Below, in pieces: positions 16,434-24,086 of a DNA stretch of 34,915 nucleotides. Under the pieces are notes generated by a model that searched no databases, was not told where the DNA came from, and was given only the letters and a program-made list of their open reading frames with translations. The first letter of the stretch is position 1, and every line of letters begins with the position of its first letter. The translations under genes were made by a program, and so were the position numbers. The stretch is from assembly GCA_905233825.1 (NCBI GenBank), contig CAJOFE010000046.1, positions 9,169-44,083 on the forward strand. The letters are read 5' to 3'. The stretch is from an uncultured Prevotella sp. (GTDB lineage Bacteria; Bacteroidota; Bacteroidia; Bacteroidales; Bacteroidaceae).

Positions 16434-16630
16434 ATTATTTTGGCGCGGATTAACACAGCCTTATTTTATAAGGACACGGCCTTCATAGGCGCCAATAGCT
16501 GTGTCTTTTGACAAAAAGCCGTGTTCGCTCGGCTTTGCCGCTTCGCTCTGCGAAGAATCCGTGCCTAAAAATCAAACCATCTCGTTTCATTCCCACCTCC
16601 CCTCCCGTACGGGAGGGGTCGGGGGTGGGT
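16434..16630. repeat. Intergenic repeats between convergent genes
   Basis: No gene. It contains a long hairpin with ACACAGC/GCTGTGT arms ending in TTTT (about 16453-16510), and a perfect 20-bp palindrome CCCCTCCCGTACGGGAGGGG (16599-16618) just past the HU-like gene's stop. The gcttcgctctgcgaagaatccgtgcc-type text resembles intergenic text elsewhere in the window (22860-22910), suggesting a dispersed element. Confidence 0.45.
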
Positions 16631-17191
16631 TTAATCCCCAGGCCTCGTGGGCACCGCCGATCCACCATTCGCCTTGTACTCCTCCCACTGGTCCAGGGGT
16701 ATGCGCTCGATCCAGGTGGTGCGCTTGTGGGTCTGCGGGTCCTCGACCATGTTCACCTTCACGTAGTCGCCCTTCTTGAACGAGCAGAGCGCCTTGTAGT
16801 ACTTCGAGGAGAGCTTCTGGATGTCGTCGCCCGTGGCTCGGAAGCGGAGGAACACGCCCTTGATCATGTCCTCGCAGGGGGTGTCGATAAACGTCTCCAC
16901 GTCGCTCTTGCCTGCGTTCGGGGCGCAGTCGATGGAGGGGTAGAAGGTTCCCAGGCCCTCCAGCTCCACGCTATAGCCCTGTGAGCAGAGCTCGGGGATA
17001 CACTTCTTCAGCTGTGCCAGCACCAGCGCCAGCACCTCGTCGGTCACCAGGCTTCCGTGCTCGGCCATGCGCTTCACCAGTCCGCCCGTTGAGAGGCAAC
17101 CCTTCAGGTAGAGCGCGGGGTAGATGCGTCCGTACTTCGTGCTCGACTCGTTGTTGTTGCGTCGGGCGTCGATCTGCATTTGTAGATTCAT
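16631..17191 (-). CDS. HU-related histone-like DNA-binding protein
   Basis: 186 aa. The N-terminal 120 residues match the Bacteroidetes HU-related family: YGRIYPALYLKG, then helices (LVKRMAEHGSLVTDEVLALV) and the EGLGTFYPSI beta segment, the equivalent of the HU GFGTF turn. The C-terminal part is variable with an extended tail. It probably binds DNA as a dimer and acts in nucleoid architecture or gene regulation. It has its own promoter at 17307-17314. An alternative start is Met at 17182. Confidence 0.8.
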   Translation of the reverse strand: MNLQMQIDARRNNNESSTKYGRIYPALYLKGCLSTGGLVKRMAEHGSLVTDEVLALVLAQLKKCIPELCSQGYSVELEGLGTFYPSIDCAPNAGKSDVETFIDTPCEDMIKGVFLRFRATGDDIQKLSSKYYKALCSFKKGDYVKVNMVEDPQTHKRTTWIERIPLDQWEEYKANGGSAVPTRPGD

Positions 17192-17306
17192 GTCTGCCGC
17201 TACGTCCGAAATCTTCCTGCTGCTTCCAAATTCGCTTTTGCGGCCGTCAAAAACTCCTTCTTCGCACGCCTTCCGACATCTTCCTGCACCTATCTCATTG
17301 CAAGAG

Positions 17307-17314
17307 CAAAGTTA
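17307..17314 (-). promoter_or_regulatory. Promoter of the HU-related gene
   Basis: The minus strand reads TAACTTTG about 115 bases upstream of the ATG at 17191. Confidence 0.55.
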
Positions 17315-17413
17315 CGAAAAAAATATTGAAACTACCAAATTTTTTGTCAACTTTTTTCGGCATTTTTTTAACTTTTTCTATCATTCTTTTCGGCATCTAC
17401 CCCTGTCCCCCTT

Positions 17414-17440
17414 ACGAATGACAGATGACAAATGACAGTT
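17414..17440 (+). repeat. Copy 1 of a 27-base repeat (acgaatgacagatgacaaat...)
   Basis: An identical copy occurs at 17755-17781 in the same orientation, and a near-identical inverted copy at 17653-17675. Copies 1 and 3 flank the AT-only tract, giving a MITE-like layout. Confidence 0.7.
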
Positions 17441-17496
17441 AAAAAACAGCACCCCTTCCCATCCCCTTCCTGGCATCTCGGAGCAGAAAATTGAAC

Positions 17497-17608
17497 TTAT
17501 CTATAATGTTAAAGTATATATAAATATATATATAAATATAAATCTATATATAAATATAAATATATAATAATATATATATATAAATAATAATAGTATTATA
17601 GAGATAAT
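17497..17608. repeat. Low-complexity TA-rich tract
   Basis: Roughly 110 bases are made almost only of A and T (alternating tata/taaata). They lie between the HU-related gene and aroB, flanked by inverted 23-base repeats. No gene; function unknown. Confidence 0.8.
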
Positions 17609-17652
17609 ACTCTTTTCAACTCTTTTCAGTTTGTGTAGGGGCATTAGTAAAC

Positions 17653-17675
17653 AACTGTCATTTGTCATTTGTCAT
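17653..17675 (-). repeat. Inverted copy of the 27-base repeat
   Basis: AACTGTCATTTGTCATTTGT... is the reverse complement of the copies at 17414 and 17755 with one mismatch. Confidence 0.7.
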
Positions 17676-17741
17676 CGCGCTGTGTACCGAAGTCTGTATG
17701 AAAAATGCAGCTGAATTATTTGGCGGTTTCTCGGTTTTCTA

Positions 17742-17749
17742 TATCTTTG
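17742..17749 (+). promoter_or_regulatory. Promoter with no downstream gene (small RNA candidate)
   Basis: TATCTTTG with a TTTGGCGG element about 20 bases upstream (near 17720). It points right into a space of only about 80 bases that ends in a strong terminator. Confidence 0.5.
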
Positions 17750-17754
17750 CGGTC

Positions 17755-17834
17755 ACGAATGACAGATGACAAATGACAGTTAGAAAACAACGCACCCATC
17801 AATTAGAAAGCCTCCCTTCGGGGAGGCTCTTTCT
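17755..17834 (+). ncRNA. Candidate small RNA of about 80 nt
   Basis: It starts right after the promoter at 17742-17749, opens with copy 2 of the 27-base repeat (17755-17781) and closes with a GCCTCCC-ttcg-GGGAGGC hairpin and a T-rich tail. No open frame is present. It is convergent with aroB, whose stop codon abuts the hairpin, so it could also just be the aroB terminator with a spurious promoter. Confidence 0.35.
17805..17834. terminator. Bidirectional terminator between aroB and the small RNA candidate
   Basis: GCCTCCC (17810-17816), loop ttcg, GGGAGGC, with AAAGA on one side and TCTTTCTT on the other. It directly follows the aroB stop on the minus strand. Confidence 0.75.
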
Positions 17835-18892
17835 TACATCCCCTCGCGGTAGAAGTCGAAGGCTTCCTCAATCTCGGCGGTGGTGGCCGTCTGGTTGAGC
17901 TGTAGCTGTCCGACGTTGCTGAGGAGCGTGAAGTTGATCTGCCCGGCGACGTTCTTCTTGTCGTGGGTCATGAGTTCGAGCAGGGTGGGGTAGTCGTCGC
18001 AGGTGATGGGCATGCGGCCGTAGTGGTCGAAGATGAAGTGCACCACCTGGCGCATCTTGTCGGTAGGGAAGCCGCATTTGACGACGCTGAGGTAGAGCTC
18101 GCATACCAGGCCCCAGGCAACGGCATAGCCATGAAGGACGGGTGTGCGTTGCAGGGCCAGCGACTCGAAGGCGTGGCCTACGGTATGCCCCAGGTTCAGG
18201 GCTTTGCGCAGTCCTTGCTCCAAGGGGTCTTCGAGCACGATGCGTTGCTTCACCTGTACGCTCTCGGCCACCATGCGCCCCAGCTCACGCAGGTCGGGGT
18301 GGTCGATGTCGAAGGCTAACAAGGCTCCTACTGCTGCCCCTGAGGGGGCTCCTATCAGTCCGTGCTTCAGCATCTCGGCATAGCCGGAGAGGATGTTCTC
18401 ATGGTCGAGGGTGCGGAGGAAGGTGGTGTCGAGGATGACGGCCGAGGCGTTGCGGAATACTCCGACCTCGTTTTTCAGTCCGCCGAAGTTAATGCCCGTC
18501 TTGCCGCCTACCGAGGCATCGACCATGGCCAGGAGCGTGGTGGGTATATTAATAATGTGGAGGCCGCGCTTGAAGGTGGAGGCTGCAAAGCCGCCCAGGT
18601 CGGTCACCATGCCGCCGCCCAGGTTGATGAGCAGCGAGTGGCGCGTGGCTCCGAGGCGTTGCAGCTCTTGCCACACGTGGGAGAGGCTGTCGAGCGTCTT
18701 GTGGTCGTCGCCGGCCTTGATGGTGATGAGCTGTGCCTCGCGCAGACAATCGTAGCTGCTGACGACTGGCCAGCAAAGCTGGCGCGTGGTCTCGTCGGTG
18801 AGTACCAGCAGGCGGTCGGGCCTGCATTCCTGAATGGCTTCGGCCAATGCCGGCTCCAGATTCTCGGAGATGATTACCTTCTGTTCTTCCAT
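17834..18892 (-). CDS. aroB: 3-dehydroquinate synthase
   Basis: 352 aa, the usual length. It converts DAHP to 3-dehydroquinate, the second step of the shikimate pathway, in the cytoplasm, using NAD and a divalent metal. Characteristic segments: INLGGGMVTDLGGFAASTFK, the PTTLLAMVDASVGGKTGIN loop, SGYAEMLKHGLI and NLGHTVGHAFE (metal-binding His). It has its own promoter at 18903-18910, only about 10 bases before the ATG, so the mRNA is nearly leaderless. It is the only intact aromatic-biosynthesis gene here, in contrast to the broken trpB. Confidence 0.95.
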   Translation of the reverse strand: MEEQKVIISENLEPALAEAIQECRPDRLLVLTDETTRQLCWPVVSSYDCLREAQLITIKAGDDHKTLDSLSHVWQELQRLGATRHSLLINLGGGMVTDLGGFAASTFKRGLHIINIPTTLLAMVDASVGGKTGINFGGLKNEVGVFRNASAVILDTTFLRTLDHENILSGYAEMLKHGLIGAPSGAAVGALLAFDIDHPDLRELGRMVAESVQVKQRIVLEDPLEQGLRKALNLGHTVGHAFESLALQRTPVLHGYAVAWGLVCELYLSVVKCGFPTDKMRQVVHFIFDHYGRMPITCDDYPTLLELMTHDKKNVAGQINFTLLSNVGQLQLNQTATTAEIEEAFDFYREGM

Positions 18893-18902
18893 AATTCGGC
18901 GA

Positions 18903-18910
18903 CAAAGGTA
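18903..18910 (-). promoter_or_regulatory. Promoter of aroB
   Basis: The minus strand reads TACCTTTG ten bases before the aroB start codon. Confidence 0.6.
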
Positions 18911-19026
18911 ATAAAAAGAATTGAGAATGGAGAACGGAGAATTGATATTTTTTTTGTGTTCCGATTAAACCTTGCGTGATGAATGCCGTCAGTAAGAGTA
19001 GTTAGAAATAAAAAACACTAAATTCA

Positions 19027-22000
19027 ATGAAGCGATTTCTACTTTTGATGGCCGTGATGCTGTCTGCGGCCCTCTCCATTCAAGCTCAGCGCACAGTTAG
19101 CGGTACAGTAGTCGATAACGACGACAACGAACCCATTATCCAGGCTACAGTAGCCTTGTTGAAAACCGATAGCGCGCTGGTGCGTAATGCCGTTACCAAC
19201 ATGAGCGGCCAGTTCCAGTTAACCGCCCCGCAGGACGGTAAATTTATTGTGCGTGTAACCTATGTGGGTTACAAGACCACGTACAAGGACATTACTGTGA
19301 GTGGCAGCCCCGTGAAGGTGGGCACCATCTCCATCTCTCCCGATGCCGTGATGCTGAAGGGCGTTACGGCTGTGGCTCATCTGGCCAAGGTGGTGTCGAA
19401 GGGCGACACGCTCATCTTCAATGCCGATGCCTACCGCGTTCCCGAGGGATCGGTGGCAGAGGAGCTGGTGAAGCGTATGCCTGGTGCAGAAATCGACGAT
19501 AGTGGCAATATCAAGATCAACGGTAAGACCGTGTCGAAGATCAAGGTCGATAACAAGGAGTTCGGCGATGCCCAGACGGCCTTGAAGAATCTGCCCGTTT
19601 CGATTATCGAGAAAATCAGGGTCTTCGACGAGAAGAGCGACCTGGCCCGTATCACCGGTATCGAAGACGGCAACGAGCAGACGGTGCTCGACTTCGGCCT
19701 GCGTGCCGGCATGAACCGCGGCACCATGATGAACATCGACCTGGGCTACGGTACCAAGGACCGCTACACCAGCCGTCTCTTCGGTATGTACATGCGTGGC
19801 GACTACCGCGTGATGAGTATGCTCAACGCCAATAATGCCAACGACATGGGCATGGGCGGCGGCGGACGTCGCTTCGGCGGTGGCGGCGGCATGGGCGGCG
19901 GCGGCCTGAATGCTCAGAAGACGGGTATGGTGAACCTGAACTATGAGAAGACCGACAAGATTATCGCTCAGGCCAGCGTGAACCTGAACCATCGCGACGG
20001 CGATACCTGGTCGCGTCGTGCAAGTGAGAACTTCTCGGGTGGCGGTATGGATGCAAGCGGCCAGGCTAAGTCATCGTTCCAGAACTCCGTGAACCAGAGC
20101 TACAGCCGCTCCCACAACTGGAGCGTTCAGGGCCGCGTAGAGTGGACACCCGACACACTGTGGAACATCAGCTTCCGTCCCAACTGGAGCTACGGCACCA
20201 ACGACAGCCGCAGCAACAACCTCTCGGCCACCTTCAATGCTGACCCCTATGACATCGTCACCGAGCAGATCAACGGCGCCATCCTCAACGAGATTATCTC
20301 AAGGGGTGATGATCCCAGCTATTTCCTGAACAATATCCTCGTGAACGGTTCGCGCAACAACTCGCTGAGCTATGGCGAGAACAAGCGACTGGGCGGTACG
20401 CTGATGGTGAACCGACTGCTCAACGGCCGCGGACGTAACCTCACCCTGCAGCTGACCGGTAACTACAGCAACAACGAGAACACCCAGCTGTCGAGCAACC
20501 AGCAGAAGCTCTACAAGGCTACTACCACCTTCAACGGCGTGAGCGGACTCAGCAGCTACCAGACCAACCGTTATAACCTGACTCCTACCAAGTCGTGGGA
20601 CTACAGCATACGTGCCACCTATAGCGAGCCTATCGCCTACGCCACGTTCCTGCAGTTCAGCTACACCTTCCAGTATCGTAACAACGAGAACGACCGTGCC
20701 ACCTTCGACTATTCTAATCCTCTGCTCTCTGATCCTACCCTGGGCTACGACTTCAACGACGTGGACAACGGCTATCGCCAGTGGAGCAACTTCTTCAACC
20801 TGGTAGGCAACGGCTACAACCCGACGGCAGGCGACAAATACTATAGCAAGGATCAGAGCCGCTACTCGGCTTACGAGAACTACATCCACACCGGCGAGCT
20901 CATGCTGCGCTTCATCCGCAACACCTACGACTTCAACGTCGGCGTGCAGGTCATCCCGCAGACCTCGGAATATACCCAGCGCTATCTCGGCGTAGATACC
21001 ATCGTCAATCGTACCGTCACCAACTGGAGTCCTACGGCCAACTTCCGTTGGCGCTTCTCGCAGCAGGGCAACCTCCGCTTCGAGTATCGCGGCAACACCA
21101 GCCAGCCTTCGATTGACCAGCTGCTCGTCATCAACGACGATACCGACCCCATGAACAAGACTACCGGTAACCCCGACCTGAAGCCTTCGTTCACACAGAG
21201 CTTCAACCTGCGCTACAACGACTACTTCCAGGCTCACCAGCGCTTCATCAACGCCAACATGAACTTCTCAACAACGGCCAACAGCATCGCCAACAAGGTG
21301 AGGTACGATGCGAATACCGGTGCACGCGAATCGCGTCCTGAGAACATCAACGGCAACTGGAATGCAGGCGCCAACGTCATGTGGAACTCGGCTATCGACT
21401 CGCTCGGCTACTTCAGCTACAGCATCTCGCTCAACGACAACTACAACCATCGCGTGAGCTATCTCGACCAGAACAAACAGGCTGTGAAGAATGCCACCAA
21501 CACCAACAACATAGGTAGCCGTTTAGGATTCTCCTTCCGCAACGACTGGTTGGAAGTCGAGCTCAACGGTTCGGTGAACTACAACTACACCCGTAATGAG
21601 CTGCAGAAGCAGTCGAACCTCGACACTTGGAGCTTCGCCTACGGTTTCAACTCCACCATCTACCTCCCTTGGGGCACACAGATTGCTACCGATATGGGCA
21701 TGAACAGCCGTCGTGGCTATAGCGATGCCTCGATGAACACCAACGAGCTCATATGGAACGCACAGATCTCCCACAGCCTGCTGCGTGGCAAGCCCCTCAC
21801 GCTCATGCTGCAGTTCTACGACATCCTGGGTCAGCAGTCGAACTTCTCGCGTACCATCAACGCCATGTCGCGTACCGATAACGAGTACAACGCTGTTACC
21901 AGCTACGTCATGTTCCGCGTCAGCTATCGTCTGAACCTCTTCGGAACCCGTCAGTCCCGTCAGGGCATGGGTGGCATGATGGGCGGAATGCCAATGGGTG

Positions 22001-22137
22001 GAATGCCTATGGGCGGTGGCGGCGGTGGCCGTGGAGGCAACCGTGGCGGCGGTGGCATGCCGATGGGCGGCATGGGCGGCATGGGCGGAGGCGGCGGCTT
22101 CGGCGGAGGCGGCTTCGGAGGCCCCGGACGCTTCTAA
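19027..22137 (+). CDS. TonB-type outer-membrane beta-barrel protein with CarboxypepD_reg domain and Gly/Met-rich loops
   Basis: 1036 aa, signal peptide to about residue 20 (LSAALSIQAQ). Residues about 22-105 form a CarboxypepD_reg-like Ig fold (VSGTVVDNDDNEPIIQATV, RVTYVGYKTTYKDITV). A plug-like region (about 120-220) is followed by a long Tyr/Asn/Arg-rich beta-barrel. Two low-complexity inserts stand out: GMGGGGRRFGGGGGMGGGG near residue 280 and a 60-residue C-terminal Gly/Met/Pro tail (from about residue 978) ending GGPGRF. The tail replaces the usual aromatic barrel-end signal, so an extracellular or periplasmic glycine-rich tail is likely. No SusD partner is adjacent, so it may serve protein or metal uptake or assembly. 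No clear TAnnTTTG box was seen upstream. Stops are TAA then TAG. Confidence 0.85.
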   Translation: MKRFLLLMAVMLSAALSIQAQRTVSGTVVDNDDNEPIIQATVALLKTDSALVRNAVTNMSGQFQLTAPQDGKFIVRVTYVGYKTTYKDITVSGSPVKVGTISISPDAVMLKGVTAVAHLAKVVSKGDTLIFNADAYRVPEGSVAEELVKRMPGAEIDDSGNIKINGKTVSKIKVDNKEFGDAQTALKNLPVSIIEKIRVFDEKSDLARITGIEDGNEQTVLDFGLRAGMNRGTMMNIDLGYGTKDRYTSRLFGMYMRGDYRVMSMLNANNANDMGMGGGGRRFGGGGGMGGGGLNAQKTGMVNLNYEKTDKIIAQASVNLNHRDGDTWSRRASENFSGGGMDASGQAKSSFQNSVNQSYSRSHNWSVQGRVEWTPDTLWNISFRPNWSYGTNDSRSNNLSATFNADPYDIVTEQINGAILNEIISRGDDPSYFLNNILVNGSRNNSLSYGENKRLGGTLMVNRLLNGRGRNLTLQLTGNYSNNENTQLSSNQQKLYKATTTFNGVSGLSSYQTNRYNLTPTKSWDYSIRATYSEPIAYATFLQFSYTFQYRNNENDRATFDYSNPLLSDPTLGYDFNDVDNGYRQWSNFFNLVGNGYNPTAGDKYYSKDQSRYSAYENYIHTGELMLRFIRNTYDFNVGVQVIPQTSEYTQRYLGVDTIVNRTVTNWSPTANFRWRFSQQGNLRFEYRGNTSQPSIDQLLVINDDTDPMNKTTGNPDLKPSFTQSFNLRYNDYFQAHQRFINANMNFSTTANSIANKVRYDANTGARESRPENINGNWNAGANVMWNSAIDSLGYFSYSISLNDNYNHRVSYLDQNKQAVKNATNTNNIGSRLGFSFRNDWLEVELNGSVNYNYTRNELQKQSNLDTWSFAYGFNSTIYLPWGTQIATDMGMNSRRGYSDASMNTNELIWNAQISHSLLRGKPLTLMLQFYDILGQQSNFSRTINAMSRTDNEYNAVTSYVMFRVSYRLNLFGTRQSRQGMGGMMGGMPMGGMPMGGGGGGRGGNRGGGGMPMGGMGGMGGGGGFGGGGFGGPGRF

Positions 22138-22174
22138 TAGAAAAACAGAAATATTAAAAATTTTGAAATGAAAG

Positions 22175-22212
22175 AAAACTGCACGGGATGAAAGATGCTC
22201 GTGCGGTTTTCT
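22175..22212 (+). terminator. Terminator of the beta-barrel gene
   Basis: AAAACTGCACG ... CGTGCGGTTTT stem with T-rich 3' end, 38 bases after the stop. Confidence 0.75.
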
Positions 22213-22329
22213 GTTTGGTGAGGACTTCGACAGTACGAATATATTGGTAGTACATACGCGCGTATGTACGCGAGTCTTTTCCTGCTTTTGAGAAAAGAAG
22301 CTGCAAAATGAGCCGAGGAAGTAGCAAAA

Positions 22330-22361
22330 ATAGAAAAGCCCCGTCGTAATGACAGGGCTTT
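22330..22361 (-). terminator. Terminator of the tRNA operon
   Basis: On the minus strand AAAGCCC...GGGGCTTTT is followed by a T-rich run, 12 bases after the last tRNA-Glu. Confidence 0.75.
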
Positions 22362-22372
22362 GGCGGGTTTGG

Positions 22373-22444
22373 TAGTCGGTAAGGGAATCGAACCCTTATG
22401 CCAAGATTGAGAATCTTGTATCCTAACCGTTAGATGAACCGACC
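22373..22444 (-). tRNA. tRNA-Glu(CUC), copy 1
   Basis: Cloverleaf with acceptor GGTCGGT/ACCGACT and anticodon stem CAAGA/TCTTG around loop TTCTCAA, anticodon CTC. 72 bases, discriminator A. Identical to the copy at 22546-22617; third in a Ser-Glu-Glu operon. Confidence 0.93.
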
Positions 22445-22545
22445 GAGCAGCGAGCGCCATCAAGTTTATTTGAATGGCCGAGTCGCGAGGGAGGAAGATC
22501 GACAGATCAACCGACCAAATAGTCTAAAGTCTGTAGTCTTTTCTG

Positions 22546-22617
22546 TAGTCGGTAAGGGAATCGAACCCTTATGCCAAGATTGAGAATCTTGTATCCTAAC
22601 CGTTAGATGAACCGACC
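22546..22617 (-). tRNA. tRNA-Glu(CUC), copy 2
   Basis: Same sequence as the copy at 22373-22444, about 100 bases upstream of it in the transcript; a tandem duplication. Confidence 0.93.
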
Positions 22618-22652
22618 AGGGAGGAAGATTGAAAGTTCAACCGACCAAAGAG

Positions 22653-22739
22653 CGGAAGCTGGGGGATTCGAACCCCCGGTACGGGAACCCGTACGGCAGT
22701 TTAGCAAACTGCTGGTTTCAGCCACTCACCCAAACTTCC
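22653..22739 (-). tRNA. tRNA-Ser(GCU)
   Basis: 87 bases with acceptor GGAAGTT/AGCTTCC, G73, anticodon loop TTGCTAA (GCT), and a long variable arm (CGTACGGGTTCCCGTACG-like). First gene of the operon, read from the promoter at 22783-22790. It is a useful internal comparison for the variable arms of the unusual tRNAs at 2218-2435. Confidence 0.93.
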
Positions 22740-22782
22740 CTCGGAATAACCCGAACAGAGCACTTTCGCTTAAATGCGGGTG

Positions 22783-22790
22783 CAAAGGTA
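22783..22790 (-). promoter_or_regulatory. Promoter of the Ser-Glu-Glu tRNA operon
   Basis: The minus strand reads TACCTTTG with TTTG-like sequence upstream, about 45 bases before tRNA-Ser. Confidence 0.65.
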
Positions 22791-22914
22791 CAAAGAATTT
22801 TCGATACCGCCAAATTTTTGTGCTATTTTTTTGAGTATGGGTTACATATGTTTCTTTTAGGCACGGATTTCTTGCGTCCCTTCGGTAGCAAGCGGCGGAG
22901 CCGAGTGACGCGGC

Positions 22915-22957
22915 ATAAAAAAGACACGGCCTGCTAGGTTGGATAGTAAGCCGTGTC
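22915..22957 (-). terminator. Terminator of the Srf-like operon
   Basis: GACACGGC (22923-22930) pairs with GCCGTGTC (22950-22957). On the minus strand this is followed by TTTTTT, just after the last operon gene. Confidence 0.8.
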
Positions 22958-22984
22958 CTGATATTTAATTCGTACCTAAACTGA

Positions 22985-23752
22985 TCAGTTGATCTGAATG
23001 GTGGTAACCTGCTGCACGTCGTGGTAGCCATTGACGCGCACTCGGAATACTTCGGGCTCCTGATTGACGCGATAGACAACGACGTTGCAGTCGGTGGGCG
23101 GCGCAGTCTCAGGCTGGTAGCACTCTACCCACACCTTGTAGGCTCCGGCGGGTGGATTCTGCCAGAAGATGTTCTCGCCGATGGCCCGTTCGTTGTTGCC
23201 GGGAATCCAGTCGATGTCGAGCTGTCCGCCGGTCCTGGTGTCGACACGCTGCTCGTCCTTGTAGCAGATCTCGAAGCCATTAGGCTCGAGGATGTGCAGG
23301 TCGAGATCGACGGTTTCGTCCTCCCAAAGGAGGGTGACCTTGAGGTTGCCTTGGGCACCAATCTCGCGGCCTTCGTTGATGATGTCCTGTTTGGTAAGCG
23401 GGATGACGAGGTCGTCGTCGAGGAAGTAGGCAAGCTCGAACTCTTCTTCTACCTCGGCATCGTTGTAACCCGACTTGCTGGCGATGGCTACGGTGAGCAT
23501 CTCGTCGGGATCGCTGTATTCAAAGGTACACTCGCCGTCGGCATCGGTTTTCAGGGTTATCTCGGGACACTCCTCGTCGGTAGTCCTGACCTTCACCTTG
23601 GCTCCCTTGATGGGCTCTTCGGTTTCGGCATCGACAACGATGATTTTTGCTTCGTATTCCTTTATCTCGGGCTTCTTGGGCTGCAGTAGGAAGAGCAGGG
23701 CAATGAGCGCGGCGTAGATGAATACCAATATTGCTATAAGACCTTTTCTCAT
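22985..23752 (-). CDS. Membrane-anchored DUF2135-like protein
   Basis: 255 aa. An N-terminal membrane segment (LIAILVFIYAALIALLFLL, residues 4-23) is followed by an Ig-like domain of the PEGA/carboxypeptidase-regulatory type (AKIIVVDAETEEPIKGAKVK, DADGECTFEY). The C-terminal domain is DUF2135-like (VTLLWEDETVDLDLHILEPN, GGQLDIDWIPG, GENIFWQNPPAGAYKVWVECY). Such domains are usually extracytoplasmic and linked to vWA or surface proteins. Last gene of the seven-gene operon, 31 bases after the DUF1294 gene. Ends in TGA. Confidence 0.7.
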   Translation of the reverse strand: MRKGLIAILVFIYAALIALLFLLQPKKPEIKEYEAKIIVVDAETEEPIKGAKVKVRTTDEECPEITLKTDADGECTFEYSDPDEMLTVAIASKSGYNDAEVEEEFELAYFLDDDLVIPLTKQDIINEGREIGAQGNLKVTLLWEDETVDLDLHILEPNGFEICYKDEQRVDTRTGGQLDIDWIPGNNERAIGENIFWQNPPAGAYKVWVECYQPETAPPTDCNVVVYRVNQEPEVFRVRVNGYHDVQQVTTIQIN

Positions 23753-23783
23753 ATTCTATTTCTATGGTTTAGGGTTTCACTTT

Positions 23784-24083
23784 TCACTTCTGGAGATATA
23801 GTTTGAACAGCACGACGGCTGCAATCTCGATGATGGCCAGTAGGGGCACAAGGATGTAGAAGGCAGGCTTGCGCGTCTTGTGGTTGAAGAAGATCATGGC
23901 GCAGAGGCCTCCGAAGGCTCCGAAAAGCAGGCTCATGAAGAGGAGTAGTGCTTCGGGCACGCGCTGGCGCTTGTAGTAGGCCAGATGCTTGTCCCATGCA
24001 AAGAGCAGGAAGGTGATTATGCAGGGTGCGCAGAACAGATAGATCAGGTTCTCGGCAATGAACTTTGAAGTTTGAGTATCCAT
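23784..24083 (-). CDS. DUF1294 family small membrane protein
   Basis: 99 aa, three predicted membrane helices (about 10-28, 46-65, 74-95). It carries the family hallmarks AWDKHLAYYKRQRVPEALLL and FFNHKTRKPAFY. Its function is unknown in the family. The start codon lies 3 bases after the preceding gene's TGA, so translation is probably coupled. Ends in TGA. Confidence 0.85.
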   Translation of the reverse strand: MDTQTSKFIAENLIYLFCAPCIITFLLFAWDKHLAYYKRQRVPEALLLFMSLLFGAFGGLCAMIFFNHKTRKPAFYILVPLLAIIEIAAVVLFKLYLQK

Positions 24084-24086
24084 AGG

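Noticed and set aside
14216..16456. 746-residue minus-strand frame inside the CE8 gene
   Set aside because: Antisense shadow of a GC-rich coding frame with CE8 motifs on the plus strand; composition (Val/Leu/Gly/Asp-rich) is typical of such shadows.
17497..17608. Replication origin at the AT tract
   Set aside because: No DnaA-box cluster or dnaA/gidA-type neighbours were seen; AT richness alone is not enough.
23021..23689. Plus-strand 222-residue frame opposite the DUF2135-like gene
   Set aside because: Antisense shadow; the minus-strand frame has a membrane anchor and recognisable domain.
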